From contig NZ_CABVHQ010000001.1 in assembly GCF_902497895.1 (NCBI RefSeq), forward strand, positions 124,001-188,000: 64,000 nt of DNA, written 5' to 3'. The stretch comes from Pseudomonas fluorescens (GTDB lineage Bacteria; Pseudomonadota; Gammaproteobacteria; Pseudomonadales; Pseudomonadaceae). The notes beneath the pieces were generated by a model. The model worked only from the letters and a program-made list of their open reading frames with translations, did no database searches and was not told the DNA's origin. Of the stretch, positions 25,158 to 34,093 are shown one piece after another (the stretch's first letter is position 1; the number at the start of each line of letters is the position of its first letter). The position numbers were made by a program, and so were the translations under genes.

Positions 25158-26309
25158 CTATTTTGTTAATCCTGCAATGCAGGGTGATACAAACAGCTCT
25201 CCTCGATAGGCACCCTGGATGGTTCGTATCGAAACGATCAGCCAGAGGATCGCCAATGCCACTACCAAAACGCTGCCAACAACACTGAAAAACCTCAGGT
25301 CCAGGGTGCTCGCCAGTTTCAGCGTGGCCAGCGAATAGACGCCCAACGGGAAGGTAAAACCCCACCAGCCAAGATTGAACGGGATCCCCTCACGCAGGTA
25401 ACGCAGGGTGATCAGCAGCGCGCTCAGCAGCCACCAGAGCCCGAAGCCCCACAACGTGATCCCGGCCACCAACCCCAGGCCAGCGGCTATTTCGCCGATG
25501 CCGGGCAAACCATTGGCGGTGAAGATCGCCGGTGCATCCACGCCCAGCAGCAACATGCCCAGCGCTCCGGTGCCAATCGGCCCCAGGGCCAGCCAGCTCG
25601 AAGCGGCCATGCTCTCGTGGGGCAGTTTATGCAGGGCCATGCGCAGTAACAAAATAGTCAAAATGCTGAAGGCCACCGGCAACGAAAACGCCCACAGCAC
25701 ATAGCTGGTGACCAGAACCACCAGCTGCGCATGGGCATCGGCCAGATGTGGCGCCAGCAAGCCACCGCTGGCGGCTGCGACTTCCGCGGCCACCACCGGC
25801 AGCAGCCAGACCGCAGTCATCTGGTCGATGCTGTGCTCCTGACGGGTGAACATCAGGTAGGGAATCAACACGCCGCAAGCCACCGACATGAGCACATCCA
25901 GCCACCACAGCACTTCAGCCAGATGCACCACGCCCGCGCCCCAACGTGGCACTCCGAACAGCAGAAAGCCGTTGATAATGGTCGCGAGACCCATGGGAAT
26001 GGTGCCGAAAAACATCGACACCGTGGAGTGTCCGAAAATTCGTCGCGCCTCGTCGAAGAACAACAGCCAACGGGCGGCGTAAAGACCACAGAACAGCACA
26101 AACAGCAGAACATTGAACAGCCACAAGCCCTCGGCAACCGCCTGCAGGCCGGCACTCTGAACCGGCAGTTGGGCCAGAGCCAACGCCAGCACACCGGTGC
26201 CCATGGTCGCGGCGAACCAGTTGGGGGTGAAATGGCGGATGACTTCGTGTGGGTGCTGCAAATGGCTCAATGGCCGAAAGCCGGGTTTGACGCTACGGGG
26301 GCATGGCAT
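25158..26309 (-). CDS. TDT/SLAC1-family transporter (TehA-like)
   Basis: Integral membrane protein of the tellurite-resistance/dicarboxylate (TDT) family, 383 aa, ten predicted helices. The N-terminus MPCPRSVKPGFRPLSHLQHP precedes FTPNWFAATMGTGVLALALAQLP, characteristic of the family. The ATG at 26309 is chosen because AGGAG lies 6 bp upstream; the frame extends further but without a site. Substrate could be sulfite, C4-dicarboxylates, tellurite or anions; the sequence does not decide. Confidence 0.82.
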   Translation of the reverse strand: MPCPRSVKPGFRPLSHLQHPHEVIRHFTPNWFAATMGTGVLALALAQLPVQSAGLQAVAEGLWLFNVLLFVLFCGLYAARWLLFFDEARRIFGHSTVSMFFGTIPMGLATIINGFLLFGVPRWGAGVVHLAEVLWWLDVLMSVACGVLIPYLMFTRQEHSIDQMTAVWLLPVVAAEVAAASGGLLAPHLADAHAQLVVLVTSYVLWAFSLPVAFSILTILLLRMALHKLPHESMAASSWLALGPIGTGALGMLLLGVDAPAIFTANGLPGIGEIAAGLGLVAGITLWGFGLWWLLSALLITLRYLREGIPFNLGWWGFTFPLGVYSLATLKLASTLDLRFFSVVGSVLVVALAILWLIVSIRTIQGAYRGELFVSPCIAGLTK

Positions 26310-26416
26310 GCTGAACTCCTGTCCTCTGCGTGAGGTGGAGCTCATGGTAGAAGCGCATCGAATATCTATATAACGGGTAATATCTCTAACTGTTATCTGT
26401 TTAACAGATATAGAGC

Positions 26417-26728
26417 CTAGACACTGCCTTGCGACTCGACCACCAGAACCCTGGCCGCACCCACTGGGTGGGCGACATGCTCGGTGCCGACATCCGCATA
26501 AAAGATGTCACCCTCCTCCAGCACTGCAATCTGCTCGATCCCGTGCTCGCGATAGTGCATCCGAACTTGCCCATCGAGCACCACAAAGACTTCCTGACCA
26601 TCGTTGGTGTGCCATATATAGGGTTGGTCGGTCCAGTGCAGCCGGGTGGTAATGCCGTTCATGTTGGCGATATCCAGCGCTGCCCAGGCGCGGTTGCCGG
26701 TGAAGGATTTGCTGCGAATGATTTTCAT
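26417..26728 (-). CDS. Small cupin-domain protein
   Basis: 103 aa, a single cupin barrel. Metal-binding-like motifs: HTNDGQEVFVVLDGQVRM (residues about 40-57) and GDIFYADVGTEHVAHPVG (about 73-90). His and Glu ligands are partly kept, so enzymatic activity is possible but unproved. It lies upstream of the TDT gene, same strand, with a 107-bp gap. Confidence 0.75.
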   Translation of the reverse strand: MKIIRSKSFTGNRAWAALDIANMNGITTRLHWTDQPYIWHTNDGQEVFVVLDGQVRMHYREHGIEQIAVLEEGDIFYADVGTEHVAHPVGAARVLVVESQGSV

Positions 26729-26754
26729 GGGGTTGTCCTTAATGGGGGCTGTCC

Positions 26755-26928
26755 TTGTGCCTGGAGGCCGGGTCGTCGCGAGCCTGGCGCCAAGGCTACA
26801 ACACCGATCAAGCCGAGGCGCGCGGATTTACCCGCGACTCGTTGTTCCATAGGCTAAGGATTGCCGGCAGCGGCGCCGCTGACGGTGGAAGAGCTTCATC
26901 AGTTGATCGATATTGCGTTGCATCAGTA
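26755..26928 (+). pseudogene. Possible decayed short gene
   Basis: The frame from 26755 reads RQGYNTDQAEARGFTRDSLFHRL; the sequence after about 26862 becomes protein-like in another frame (LPAAAPLTVEELHQLIDIALHQ then stop at 26926-26928). A frameshift between them would explain both. No start codon or ribosome-binding site is convincing. Weak evidence. Confidence 0.25.
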
Positions 26929-26936
26929 AGACCCCA

Positions 26937-27027
26937 ATCGCGAGCAAGCTCGCTCCCACATTAGATCTGGGTCAACCCACCATGGTGTGATCGACTCAAA
27001 ACCTGTGGGAGCGAGCTTGCTCGCGAT
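26937..27027. repeat. REP pair, type B
   Basis: ATCGCGAGCAAGCTCGCTCC ... GGAGCGAGCTTGCTCGCGAT around CCCACCATGGTG, 150 bp upstream of the sensor-kinase gene. Confidence 0.85.
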
Positions 27028-27177
27028 GAGGCCGGTACAGGCGACGAAGACGCAACTGAAACTCCCCTGCGACACCCGGCCGCGCTGAGACCTTGGTCGA
27101 CACTGACGAATCCCGGCCAGCATGCGAGACTGTCTGACCGGGCTGAATTGCCCGGACGTCTTTTGTCTGGAGTTTCC

Positions 27178-30100
27178 ATGTCGCTGTCCAGCGGGCTGAT
27201 CGCCGCCGTCGCCCTCGCCTATATGGCCATCCTGTTCGCCATCGCCTTCTATGGTGACCGGCGCAGTGCGCCGTTGCCGCCACGCATGCGTGCCTGGGTG
27301 TATAGCCTGTCGCTGGCCGTCTACTGCACCAGTTGGACCTTCTTCGGCGCGGTGGGCCAGGCCGCCGAACAACTCTGGTCATTTCTGCCGATCTACCTGG
27401 GGCCGATTCTGTTGCTGGTGCTGGCGCCGTGGGTGCTGCAAAAAATGGTGATGATCAGCAAGCAGGAGAACATCACCTCCATCGCCGACTTCATCGCCGC
27501 CCGCTATGGCAAATCGCAGTCGCTGGCGGTAGTCGTCGCGCTGATCTGCCTGGTCGGGGTCCTGCCGTACATTGCCCTGCAACTCAAAGGCATCGTTCTA
27601 GGGGTAAACCTGTTGATCGGTGCCGGGCCCGACGCCATGGGCACCCGCGCCCAGGATACGGCGCTGATCGTGTCGCTGGTCCTGGCGCTGTTCACCATTG
27701 TTTTCGGTACCCGCAACCTCGATGCCACCGAACACCACCGCGGCATGGTGCTGGCAATCGCCTTCGAATCGCTGGTCAAGCTGTTCGCCTTTCTGGCGGT
27801 CGGCGCCTTCGTCACCTTTGGTTTGTACGATGGCTTCGACGACCTGTTCGATCAGGCCATGCTCGCGCCGCGCCTGGAGGAGTACTGGAAAGAAACCATC
27901 AACTGGCCGTCCATGGTGGTGCAGACCGGCGTCGCGATGATGGCGATTATCTGCCTGCCACGGCAATTTCACGTCACGGTGGTAGAAAACATCGACCCGC
28001 AGGACCTGAATCTGGCCAAGTGGGTGTTCCCTGCCTACCTGGCGCTGGCCGCACTGTTTGTGGTGCCGATTGCCCTGGCCGGACAGATGATGCTGCCCAG
28101 TTCGGTGCTGCCCGACTCTTTCGTGATCAGCCTGCCCCTGGCCCAATCCCATCCGGCGCTGGCGCTGCTGGCGTTTATCGGCGGTGCTTCGGCGGCCACC
28201 GGGATGGTCATCGTCGCCAGCGTGGCACTTTCGACCATGGTCTCCAACGACATGCTGCTGCCGTGGCTGCTGCGGCGCAAAAACGCCGAGCGGCCGTTCG
28301 AGGTGTTCCGTTACTGGATGCTCTCGGTACGCCGGGTGAGCATCGTGGTGATTCTGTTGCTGGCCTACGTCAGCTATCGCCTGCTCGGTTCTACCGCGAG
28401 TCTTGCGACCATCGGCCAGATCGCCTTTGCCGCGGTCACCCAGCTGGCGCCGGCGATGCTCGGTGCGCTGTACTGGAAACAGGCTAACCGCCGTGGGGTG
28501 TTTGCCGGTCTGGCCGCCGGGACTTTCCTCTGGTTCTATACCCTGATCCTGCCAATTGCCGCCAACAGCCTCGGCTGGCCGCTAAGCGGGTTTCCTGGCC
28601 TGACCTGGCTGCACAGCAACCCGCTGAACCTGCCCATCACCCCGCTGACCCAGGGTGTGGTGCTGTCATTGGCAGGTAACTTCACCCTGTTCGCCTGGGT
28701 GTCGGTACTGTCTCGCACCCGGGTCTCCGAGCACTGGCAGGCCGGACGGTTTATCGGACAGGAAATCAGCGCACGCCCTAGTTCGCGCTCGATGCTGGCG
28801 GTGCAAATCAACGACCTGCTCGCCTTGGCGGCGCGTTTTGTCGGTGAAGAACGGGCGCGCCAGAGCTTTATTCGCTTTGCCTATCGCCAGGGCAAAAGCT
28901 TCAATCCGAACCAGAATGCCGATGGCGAATGGATCGCCCACACCGAGCGTCTGCTGGCCGGTGTACTCGGAGCATCCTCGACCCGGGCGGTGGTGAAAGC
29001 TGCCATCGAAGGCCGGGACATGCAACTTGAGGACGTAGTGCGCATCGCCGATGAAGCCTCGGAGGTACTGCAATTCAACCGCGCCCTGTTGCAAGGCGCG
29101 ATCGAGAACATTACCCAGGGCATCAGCGTGGTCGACCAGTCCCTCAAGCTGGTGGCCTGGAACCGGCGCTATCTGGAGCTGTTCAACTACCCGGACGGGC
29201 TGATCAGCGTCGGTCGACCGATTGCCGACATCATTCGCTACAACGCCGAGCGCGGCCTCTGCGGCCCCGGTGAAAGCGAAGTGCACGTGGCTCGGCGCCT
29301 GCACTGGATGCGTCAGGGCCGGGCGCACACCTCCGAACGTTTATTCCCCAACGGCCGGGTGATCGAGCTGATCGGCAATCCGATGCCCGGTGGCGGTTTC
29401 GTCATGAGTTTTACCGACATTACCGCGTTCCGCGAAGCCGAAAAAGCGCTGACCGAGGCCAACGAAGGGCTGGAGCAACGGGTCACTGCGCGCACCCATG
29501 AGTTGTCGCAACTGAACGTCGCACTGACCGAGGCCAAGGGCACCGCAGAGTTGGCCAACCAGTCGAAAACCCGCTTCCTTGCCGCGGTCAGCCACGACTT
29601 GATGCAACCGCTGAATGCTGCCCGGCTGTTCTCCGCCGCCCTCTCCCATCAGGAAGACGGGCTCTGCGCCGAGGCGCAGCAGTTGGTGCATCACCTGGAC
29701 AGTTCGCTGCGTTCGGCCGAAGACCTGATCAGCGATCTGCTGGATATGTCGCGCCTGGAAAACGGCATGATCAACCCGGATCCCAAGCCGTTTGCCCTCA
29801 ACGAATTGTTCGATGCCCTCGGCGCCGAGTTCAAGGCCCTGGCCCAGGAGCAAGGCACGAAGTTTCGTCTGCGCGGCAGCCGTTTGCGGGTCGACAGCGA
29901 TATCAAACTGCTGCGGCGGATTCTGCAGAACTTCCTGACCAACGCCTTCCGCTACGCCAAAGGCCCGGTATTGCTGGGCGTGCGCCGTCGCAACGGGCAA
30001 TTGTGCCTGGAAGTCTGGGATCGCGGACCGGGTATCGCGGAAGACAAGCGCCGGGTGATTTTTGAGGAATTCAAGCGCCTGGACAGCCATCAGACTCGCG

Positions 30101-30648
30101 CCGAAAAAGGCCTGGGTCTGGGGCTGGCGATTGCCGACGGGCTTTGCCGGGTACTGGGGCATCAATTAGAGGTGCGTTCATGGCCCGGCAAGGGCAGCGT
30201 GTTCAGCGTCCGTGTGCCGCTGGCCAGGGCGCAAATCAGCACCCCGGCCAAAGTCGCCGAGCATAACGGCCAACTGCTGGGCGGCGTGCAAGTGCTGTGT
30301 ATCGACAACGAAGACAGCATCCTGATGGGCATGAATAGCCTGCTGACGCGCTGGGGTTGCCAGGTCTGGACCGCACGCAACCGCGATGAATGCGCAACGC
30401 TGCTCAGTGAAGGCATTCGCCCGCACCTGGCATTGGTGGACTACCACCTGGATGACGGTGAGACCGGGACCGGATTGATGGCCTGGTTGCGCACCGAACT
30501 TGGCGAGCCGGTGCCGGGGGTAGTGATCAGCGCCGATGGCCGACCGGAAATGGTCGCCGAGGTCCATGCTGCGGGCCTGGATTATCTGGCCAAGCCAGTG
30601 AAACCGGCGGCGCTCCGGGCGTTGTTGAATCGGCATTTGCCGTTGTAG
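27178..30648 (+). CDS. Hybrid sensor histidine kinase with N-terminal sodium/solute-symporter domain
   Basis: Large membrane sensor (1156 aa) joining a transporter-like input to two-component signalling. Layout: SSS-family domain of about 13 helices (1-500), linker with a coiled region, PAS domain (about 645-755), coiled coil, HisKA with phospho-acceptor His806 in VSHDLMQPLNAARLF, HATPase (N box about 915-925; G box KGLGLGLAIADGL) and a C-terminal receiver (about 1035-1150) with phospho-acceptor Asp1088 in LALVDYHLDDG. This is the CbrA-like class; P. aeruginosa PA3271 is recalled as the same type. The ATG at 27178 has TCTGGAG upstream. No response-regulator gene is adjacent. Confidence 0.9.
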   Translation: MSLSSGLIAAVALAYMAILFAIAFYGDRRSAPLPPRMRAWVYSLSLAVYCTSWTFFGAVGQAAEQLWSFLPIYLGPILLLVLAPWVLQKMVMISKQENITSIADFIAARYGKSQSLAVVVALICLVGVLPYIALQLKGIVLGVNLLIGAGPDAMGTRAQDTALIVSLVLALFTIVFGTRNLDATEHHRGMVLAIAFESLVKLFAFLAVGAFVTFGLYDGFDDLFDQAMLAPRLEEYWKETINWPSMVVQTGVAMMAIICLPRQFHVTVVENIDPQDLNLAKWVFPAYLALAALFVVPIALAGQMMLPSSVLPDSFVISLPLAQSHPALALLAFIGGASAATGMVIVASVALSTMVSNDMLLPWLLRRKNAERPFEVFRYWMLSVRRVSIVVILLLAYVSYRLLGSTASLATIGQIAFAAVTQLAPAMLGALYWKQANRRGVFAGLAAGTFLWFYTLILPIAANSLGWPLSGFPGLTWLHSNPLNLPITPLTQGVVLSLAGNFTLFAWVSVLSRTRVSEHWQAGRFIGQEISARPSSRSMLAVQINDLLALAARFVGEERARQSFIRFAYRQGKSFNPNQNADGEWIAHTERLLAGVLGASSTRAVVKAAIEGRDMQLEDVVRIADEASEVLQFNRALLQGAIENITQGISVVDQSLKLVAWNRRYLELFNYPDGLISVGRPIADIIRYNAERGLCGPGESEVHVARRLHWMRQGRAHTSERLFPNGRVIELIGNPMPGGGFVMSFTDITAFREAEKALTEANEGLEQRVTARTHELSQLNVALTEAKGTAELANQSKTRFLAAVSHDLMQPLNAARLFSAALSHQEDGLCAEAQQLVHHLDSSLRSAEDLISDLLDMSRLENGMINPDPKPFALNELFDALGAEFKALAQEQGTKFRLRGSRLRVDSDIKLLRRILQNFLTNAFRYAKGPVLLGVRRRNGQLCLEVWDRGPGIAEDKRRVIFEEFKRLDSHQTRAEKGLGLGLAIADGLCRVLGHQLEVRSWPGKGSVFSVRVPLARAQISTPAKVAEHNGQLLGGVQVLCIDNEDSILMGMNSLLTRWGCQVWTARNRDECATLLSEGIRPHLALVDYHLDDGETGTGLMAWLRTELGEPVPGVVISADGRPEMVAEVHAAGLDYLAKPVKPAALRALLNRHLPL

Positions 30649-30679
30649 CCGAAAATCTTCAGCGGGCATAAGACCGACA

Positions 30680-30752
30680 AAGATCGCAGCCTTCGGCAGC
30701 TCCTACGAGCGCACACAAATCCTGTAGGAGCTGCCGAAGGCTGCGATCTTTT
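30680..30752. repeat. REP pair, type A, compact
   Basis: AAGATCGCAGCCTTCGGCAG-CTCCTACG ... CTGTAGGAGCTGCCGAAGGC with a short centre. The arms are oriented outward compared with the other type A pairs. Confidence 0.8.
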
Positions 30753-30761
30753 GATTTTCAA

Positions 30762-32240
30762 TCAGTCCGGCAATTCTGCCATCCCGTCCACATCGGTCAT
30801 CGCCCGCTCCAGCAGATCCGCCGGCAGGCTCTTGCTGGCCCGTGCGCCGAGCAACTTGAGCTGCTCACTGCGACTGATCAGATTGCCGCGGCCTTCGGTC
30901 AGTTTGTTGCGTGCCGCGCTGTAGGCTTTGTCCAGTTGCTGCAGGCGATTGCCGACTTCGTCCAGGTCCTGGATGAATAACACGAACTTGTCGTACAGCC
31001 AGCCAGCGCGTTCGGCGATCTCCCGTGCGTTCTGGCTCTGGCGCTCCTGCTTCCACAAGCTGTCGATGACTCGCAACGTTGCCAGCAAGGTGGTCGGGCT
31101 GACGATGACAATGTTGCGGTCGAAGGCTTCCTGAAACAGGTTCGGCTCGGCTTGCAACGCCGCGGAGAAAGCCGCTTCGATCGGCACGAAAAGCAGCACG
31201 AAATCCAGGCTGTGCAAGCCTTCCAGACGCTTGTAATCCTTGCCGGCCAGACCCTTGACATGGTTGCGCAGAGACAGCACGTGCTGTTTCAGCGCCGCCT
31301 GGCCAATCACCTCATCGTCGGCAGCCACATACTGCTGATAAGCGGTGAGACTGACCTTGGAATCGACCACTACCTGCTTGTCACCCGGCAACATGATCAG
31401 CACGTCTGGCTGAAAACGTTCGCCATCCGGGCCTTTGAGGCTGACCTGGGTCTGGTATTCCCGGCCCTTCTCCAGGCCCGCATGCTCAAGCACTCGCTCG
31501 AGAATCAACTCACCCCAGTTGCCCTGGGTTTTCTGGCCCTTGAGGGCGCGAGTCAGGTTGGTCGCCTCGTCACTCAGGCGCAGATTCAACTGCTGCAGAC
31601 GCTCTAGCTCCTTGGCCAGGGAGAAACGCTCGCGGGCTTCGGCCTGGTAGCTTTCTTCAACGCGCTTTTCAAACGATTGAATGCGTTCTTTCAGCGGATC
31701 GAGAAGCTGCCCCAGACGCTGCTGACTGGTCTCGGCGAAGCGCTGCTCACGCTCATCGAAGATCTTCCCGGCCAGTTCCGCAAACTGCGCACGCAGCTCA
31801 TCCCGCGAGCCCTGCAGGTCGCTGAGGCGTTGTTGATGGCTTTCCTGTTGCTCACGCAACTCGGCGTTGAGCGACGCCGCCTGGGCGTCCAGGCGGCGTA
31901 ACTCGGTCTCTTTGCTGCTGCGCTCCAGATTCCAGGCGTGGGCGGCGTCGCGCGCATTGTCACGCTCGATTTGCAGCAGTTCGACCTCACGGCGAACCGC
32001 GGCCAGATCCGCTTGTTTAGTTGCATTGGCCTGGCTCAGGTCGCTGATTTCATCGCGGCTGGCATCGAGCTGGGCATTGAGCCCCTCCTGCGCCAGTTGT
32101 GCAGTGCTCAGGCGCTCTTCGAGCAGCGACAGCTCGGATTGTCGGGCACTCAAGCGTCGCTGAGAGTGCCAGAGCAACACCAATAGCGGCAGCGCAGCAC
32201 CCGCCAGCCCCAGCAAAGCGCTGGTCAAGTCCATAGCCAT
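30762..32240 (-). CDS. rmuC: DNA recombination protein RmuC
   Basis: Predicted nuclease-like protein that limits recombination at inverted repeats in E. coli. 492 aa: an N-terminal membrane anchor (about 5-25), a long coiled coil (about 28-205; many Glu/Gln/Leu/Arg), and the RmuC domain (about 215-430) with NWGELILERVLEHAGLEKGREY, DVLIMLPGDKQVVVDSKVSL and LHSLDFVLLFVPIEAAFS. The start is ATG 32240, with AGGAG 5 bp upstream; the ORF extends two codons further to a GTG. Confidence 0.93.
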   Translation of the reverse strand: MAMDLTSALLGLAGAALPLLVLLWHSQRRLSARQSELSLLEERLSTAQLAQEGLNAQLDASRDEISDLSQANATKQADLAAVRREVELLQIERDNARDAAHAWNLERSSKETELRRLDAQAASLNAELREQQESHQQRLSDLQGSRDELRAQFAELAGKIFDEREQRFAETSQQRLGQLLDPLKERIQSFEKRVEESYQAEARERFSLAKELERLQQLNLRLSDEATNLTRALKGQKTQGNWGELILERVLEHAGLEKGREYQTQVSLKGPDGERFQPDVLIMLPGDKQVVVDSKVSLTAYQQYVAADDEVIGQAALKQHVLSLRNHVKGLAGKDYKRLEGLHSLDFVLLFVPIEAAFSAALQAEPNLFQEAFDRNIVIVSPTTLLATLRVIDSLWKQERQSQNAREIAERAGWLYDKFVLFIQDLDEVGNRLQQLDKAYSAARNKLTEGRGNLISRSEQLKLLGARASKSLPADLLERAMTDVDGMAELPD

Positions 32241-32301
32241 AACCACTCCTGCCGATGGGATAAAGCCTGAAGGTTAAACAAGGCGTCGGGCCAGGAACAG
32301 C

Positions 32302-32622
32302 TCAGTCTTCGATCTGACCCAGTTCGCGCTGGGCACACCGATCACCTGCGCGGGCGGCCTGGCGCAGCAGATCATGACCGATCCGCCGATCCCGGGCACT
32401 CCCGCATTCGCGGTACATCAACTGCCCCAGACGACTTTGCGCAGCCACCACGCCTTCACGGGCCGGTTGCTTGAGCAAACGTCCGGCGAAGTGTTTGACG
32501 TTCCGGTTGTCGCCCAGGCGCGGACTGTCGAGCAGCCACATGGCGACACGCAGGGCCAGGCGTTTGGGTGGGGTAACACCTGGAGATGTGGAGGTTACAT
32601 ATGGTACTAAGCGAAACTTCAT
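32302..32622 (-). CDS. Small Sel1-like repeat protein
   Basis: 106 aa; residues about 55-106 (GVVAAQSRLGQLMYRECG ... IGHDLLRQAARAGDRCAQRELGQ) form one and a half Sel1/TPR-like repeats; the N-terminus MKFRLVPYV is basic. ATG 32622 is a guess: it has no clear Shine-Dalgarno, and translation could begin further inside at MWLLDSPRLGD. Same strand as rmuC, 61 bp before it. Confidence 0.55.
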   Translation of the reverse strand: MKFRLVPYVTSTSPGVTPPKRLALRVAMWLLDSPRLGDNRNVKHFAGRLLKQPAREGVVAAQSRLGQLMYRECGSARDRRIGHDLLRQAARAGDRCAQRELGQIED

Positions 32623-32727
32623 AAAGCACTGTGGGGTAGATCGGAAGGCGCGCCACTCTACTCCTTTTTTCGTACGGGTAAAGCCGAAAAAAATACTGCA
32701 CGCCCGTGCTAGAGCAAGCGCTTGGGA

Positions 32728-32763
32728 CAATCCACAGAAGCTGTGGATAACTCAGTGGACAAC
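32728..32763. promoter_or_regulatory. Cluster of DnaA-box-like sequences
   Basis: Perfect TGTGGATAA at 32742-32750, facing CAATCCACA at 32728-32736 (7 of 9) across AAG, plus AGTGGACAA at 32755-32763 (7 of 9). It lies 106 bp upstream of the Sel1-like start. Similar to, but weaker than, the palindrome at 19444-19468. Confidence 0.45.
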
Positions 32764-32822
32764 CCTCCTGCAACTCGCGCAAACCCCCATGGAGCGGGCC
32801 CCGCAGTCAAACTGACGATTTT

Positions 32823-33601
32823 TTCACCAGTAAAAAAAAACGATGTTTTTCATTGACTTAAAATTTCGCTGAAGGCAGAGACCCGCTGTAAGGCTGAAGT
32901 GACAGTGCTGTAACGCGCCGCGCAACTAATGTGCACAAGTACCCACGAAGCAGTTATATCAGCGCGCTTTTTCCCCACGTTCTGCTGCAAAAAACCGATG
33001 ACTGACCAGTGAAGCAGCACCTTCCAACTGCTGCTTGAGCGGTCACACTGGCCCTGGCATTGGCCAGAATCCGTGCTACCGTAATACCCCCTGCTTACGG
33101 CGTGATGCTATGACGAGCTTTTTGCCGAACAGGTTTTTTTGCTCGCACCCTTCCCTTCTGAAACTCGATCCGTTACTATCCGCGGCGTTAGTACCAAGCT
33201 GAAAGTCAATTACGGTCGAACAAGTCCCCCGGTATACCTTCCCTAAAGAGAAGCTTCTACCGACAACACGGGATCGACCACCTCGATGGTTTCCAGGTAA
33301 CACTTGCGACGACACTGCCTTTGATCGAAAGCAAAGGGTGTTGCGAAGTGCTCATACTCTGACCGAACCAACCTGCAGATTGATCAGGATCTTCACCCCG
33401 GGCCCCGAACCTTTGCCCTTGATGTGCTGCCTGCCCTCCTAAGTACCTACCTGCCAGCCCAAGCGCGCATAAATCCAAGCGCTTCTAACTGGCTGCTTTG
33501 TTCCAGTCGGGTTCTTCGTTCGACCAACGGTGGTCGACGTTACTGGAACGTTTTAACGTTGCACGGTTCTTATCCGTGTCATTTGTAGGAACACCATAAC
33601 C
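32823..33601. other. Long intergenic region without a recognisable gene
   Basis: About 780 bp. I find no convincing coding frame on either strand: the short frames present lack start signals and family resemblance. The left part is AT-rich with runs of T and A (32818-32860); the rest has average GC and small inverted repeats such as TGGCC..GGCCA near 33047-33065. It contains the promoter of the gene at 33602 and could hold a small RNA. Confidence 0.4.
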
Positions 33602-33823
33602 ATGTCTCAAATTCACACTCAGGATGCCATTCGCACCCTCACCAACGCTTTTGCACCAATGAACTGCCTGATCATGGCCGCTCGCAAAGGCTGCTTCAGC
33701 TTCACCCTGGTCAACGAACATGGCATCGCTCGTCACAGCGAACGCCTGTACCCCGATCAATACTCCAGCGCCGAGCCGCTGCAGGCCGTGATCGAGCGTA
33801 CCCGTCAGGCACTGGTTGCCTGA
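33602..33823 (+). CDS. Small conserved hypothetical protein (DUF3509-like)
   Basis: 73 aa: MSQIHTQDAIRTLTNAFAPM..., with a central beta-rich GCFSFTLVNEHGIARHSERLYPDQY and a C-terminal helix PLQAVIERTRQALVA. The layout recalls the small Pseudomonas DUF3509 family, but I am not certain. TAGGAACACC precedes the ATG, and a clean terminator follows, so it is probably a real, separately transcribed gene. Confidence 0.7.
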   Translation: MSQIHTQDAIRTLTNAFAPMNCLIMAARKGCFSFTLVNEHGIARHSERLYPDQYSSAEPLQAVIERTRQALVA

Positions 33824-33845
33824 TACGCCGGAACACCGAAAAGCC

Positions 33846-33874
33846 AAAACCTTGCCTCAACAGCAGGGTTTTTT
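33846..33874 (+). terminator. Terminator of the 73-aa gene
   Basis: AAAACCTTGC (33846-33855) and GCAGGGTTTT (33863-33872), 7-nt loop, then T run. Confidence 0.85.
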
Positions 33875-34093
33875 ATTGCCTGAAATTTCTGAGCCCGGCG
33901 GACCGGCTTAAGCACCAACAGATATAACGATTATAACTCGAAGCCAGAAATATTTTAAAAACAGTCCTTTACAGCATGAATATGACACTACACTTCAACT
34001 CAAGCGGCATGATCCGCTTATGGCGAGACTGAACTCCCCCTGCTGCCAAGCCGCTCAGATCTCGCCACCTAATTCGCACGCGTGGAGGGCTGT

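Noticed and set aside
33076..33315. Short minus-strand frame in the 780-bp gap
   Set aside because: Arg/Ser/Gly-rich, without a Shine-Dalgarno sequence or known domain.
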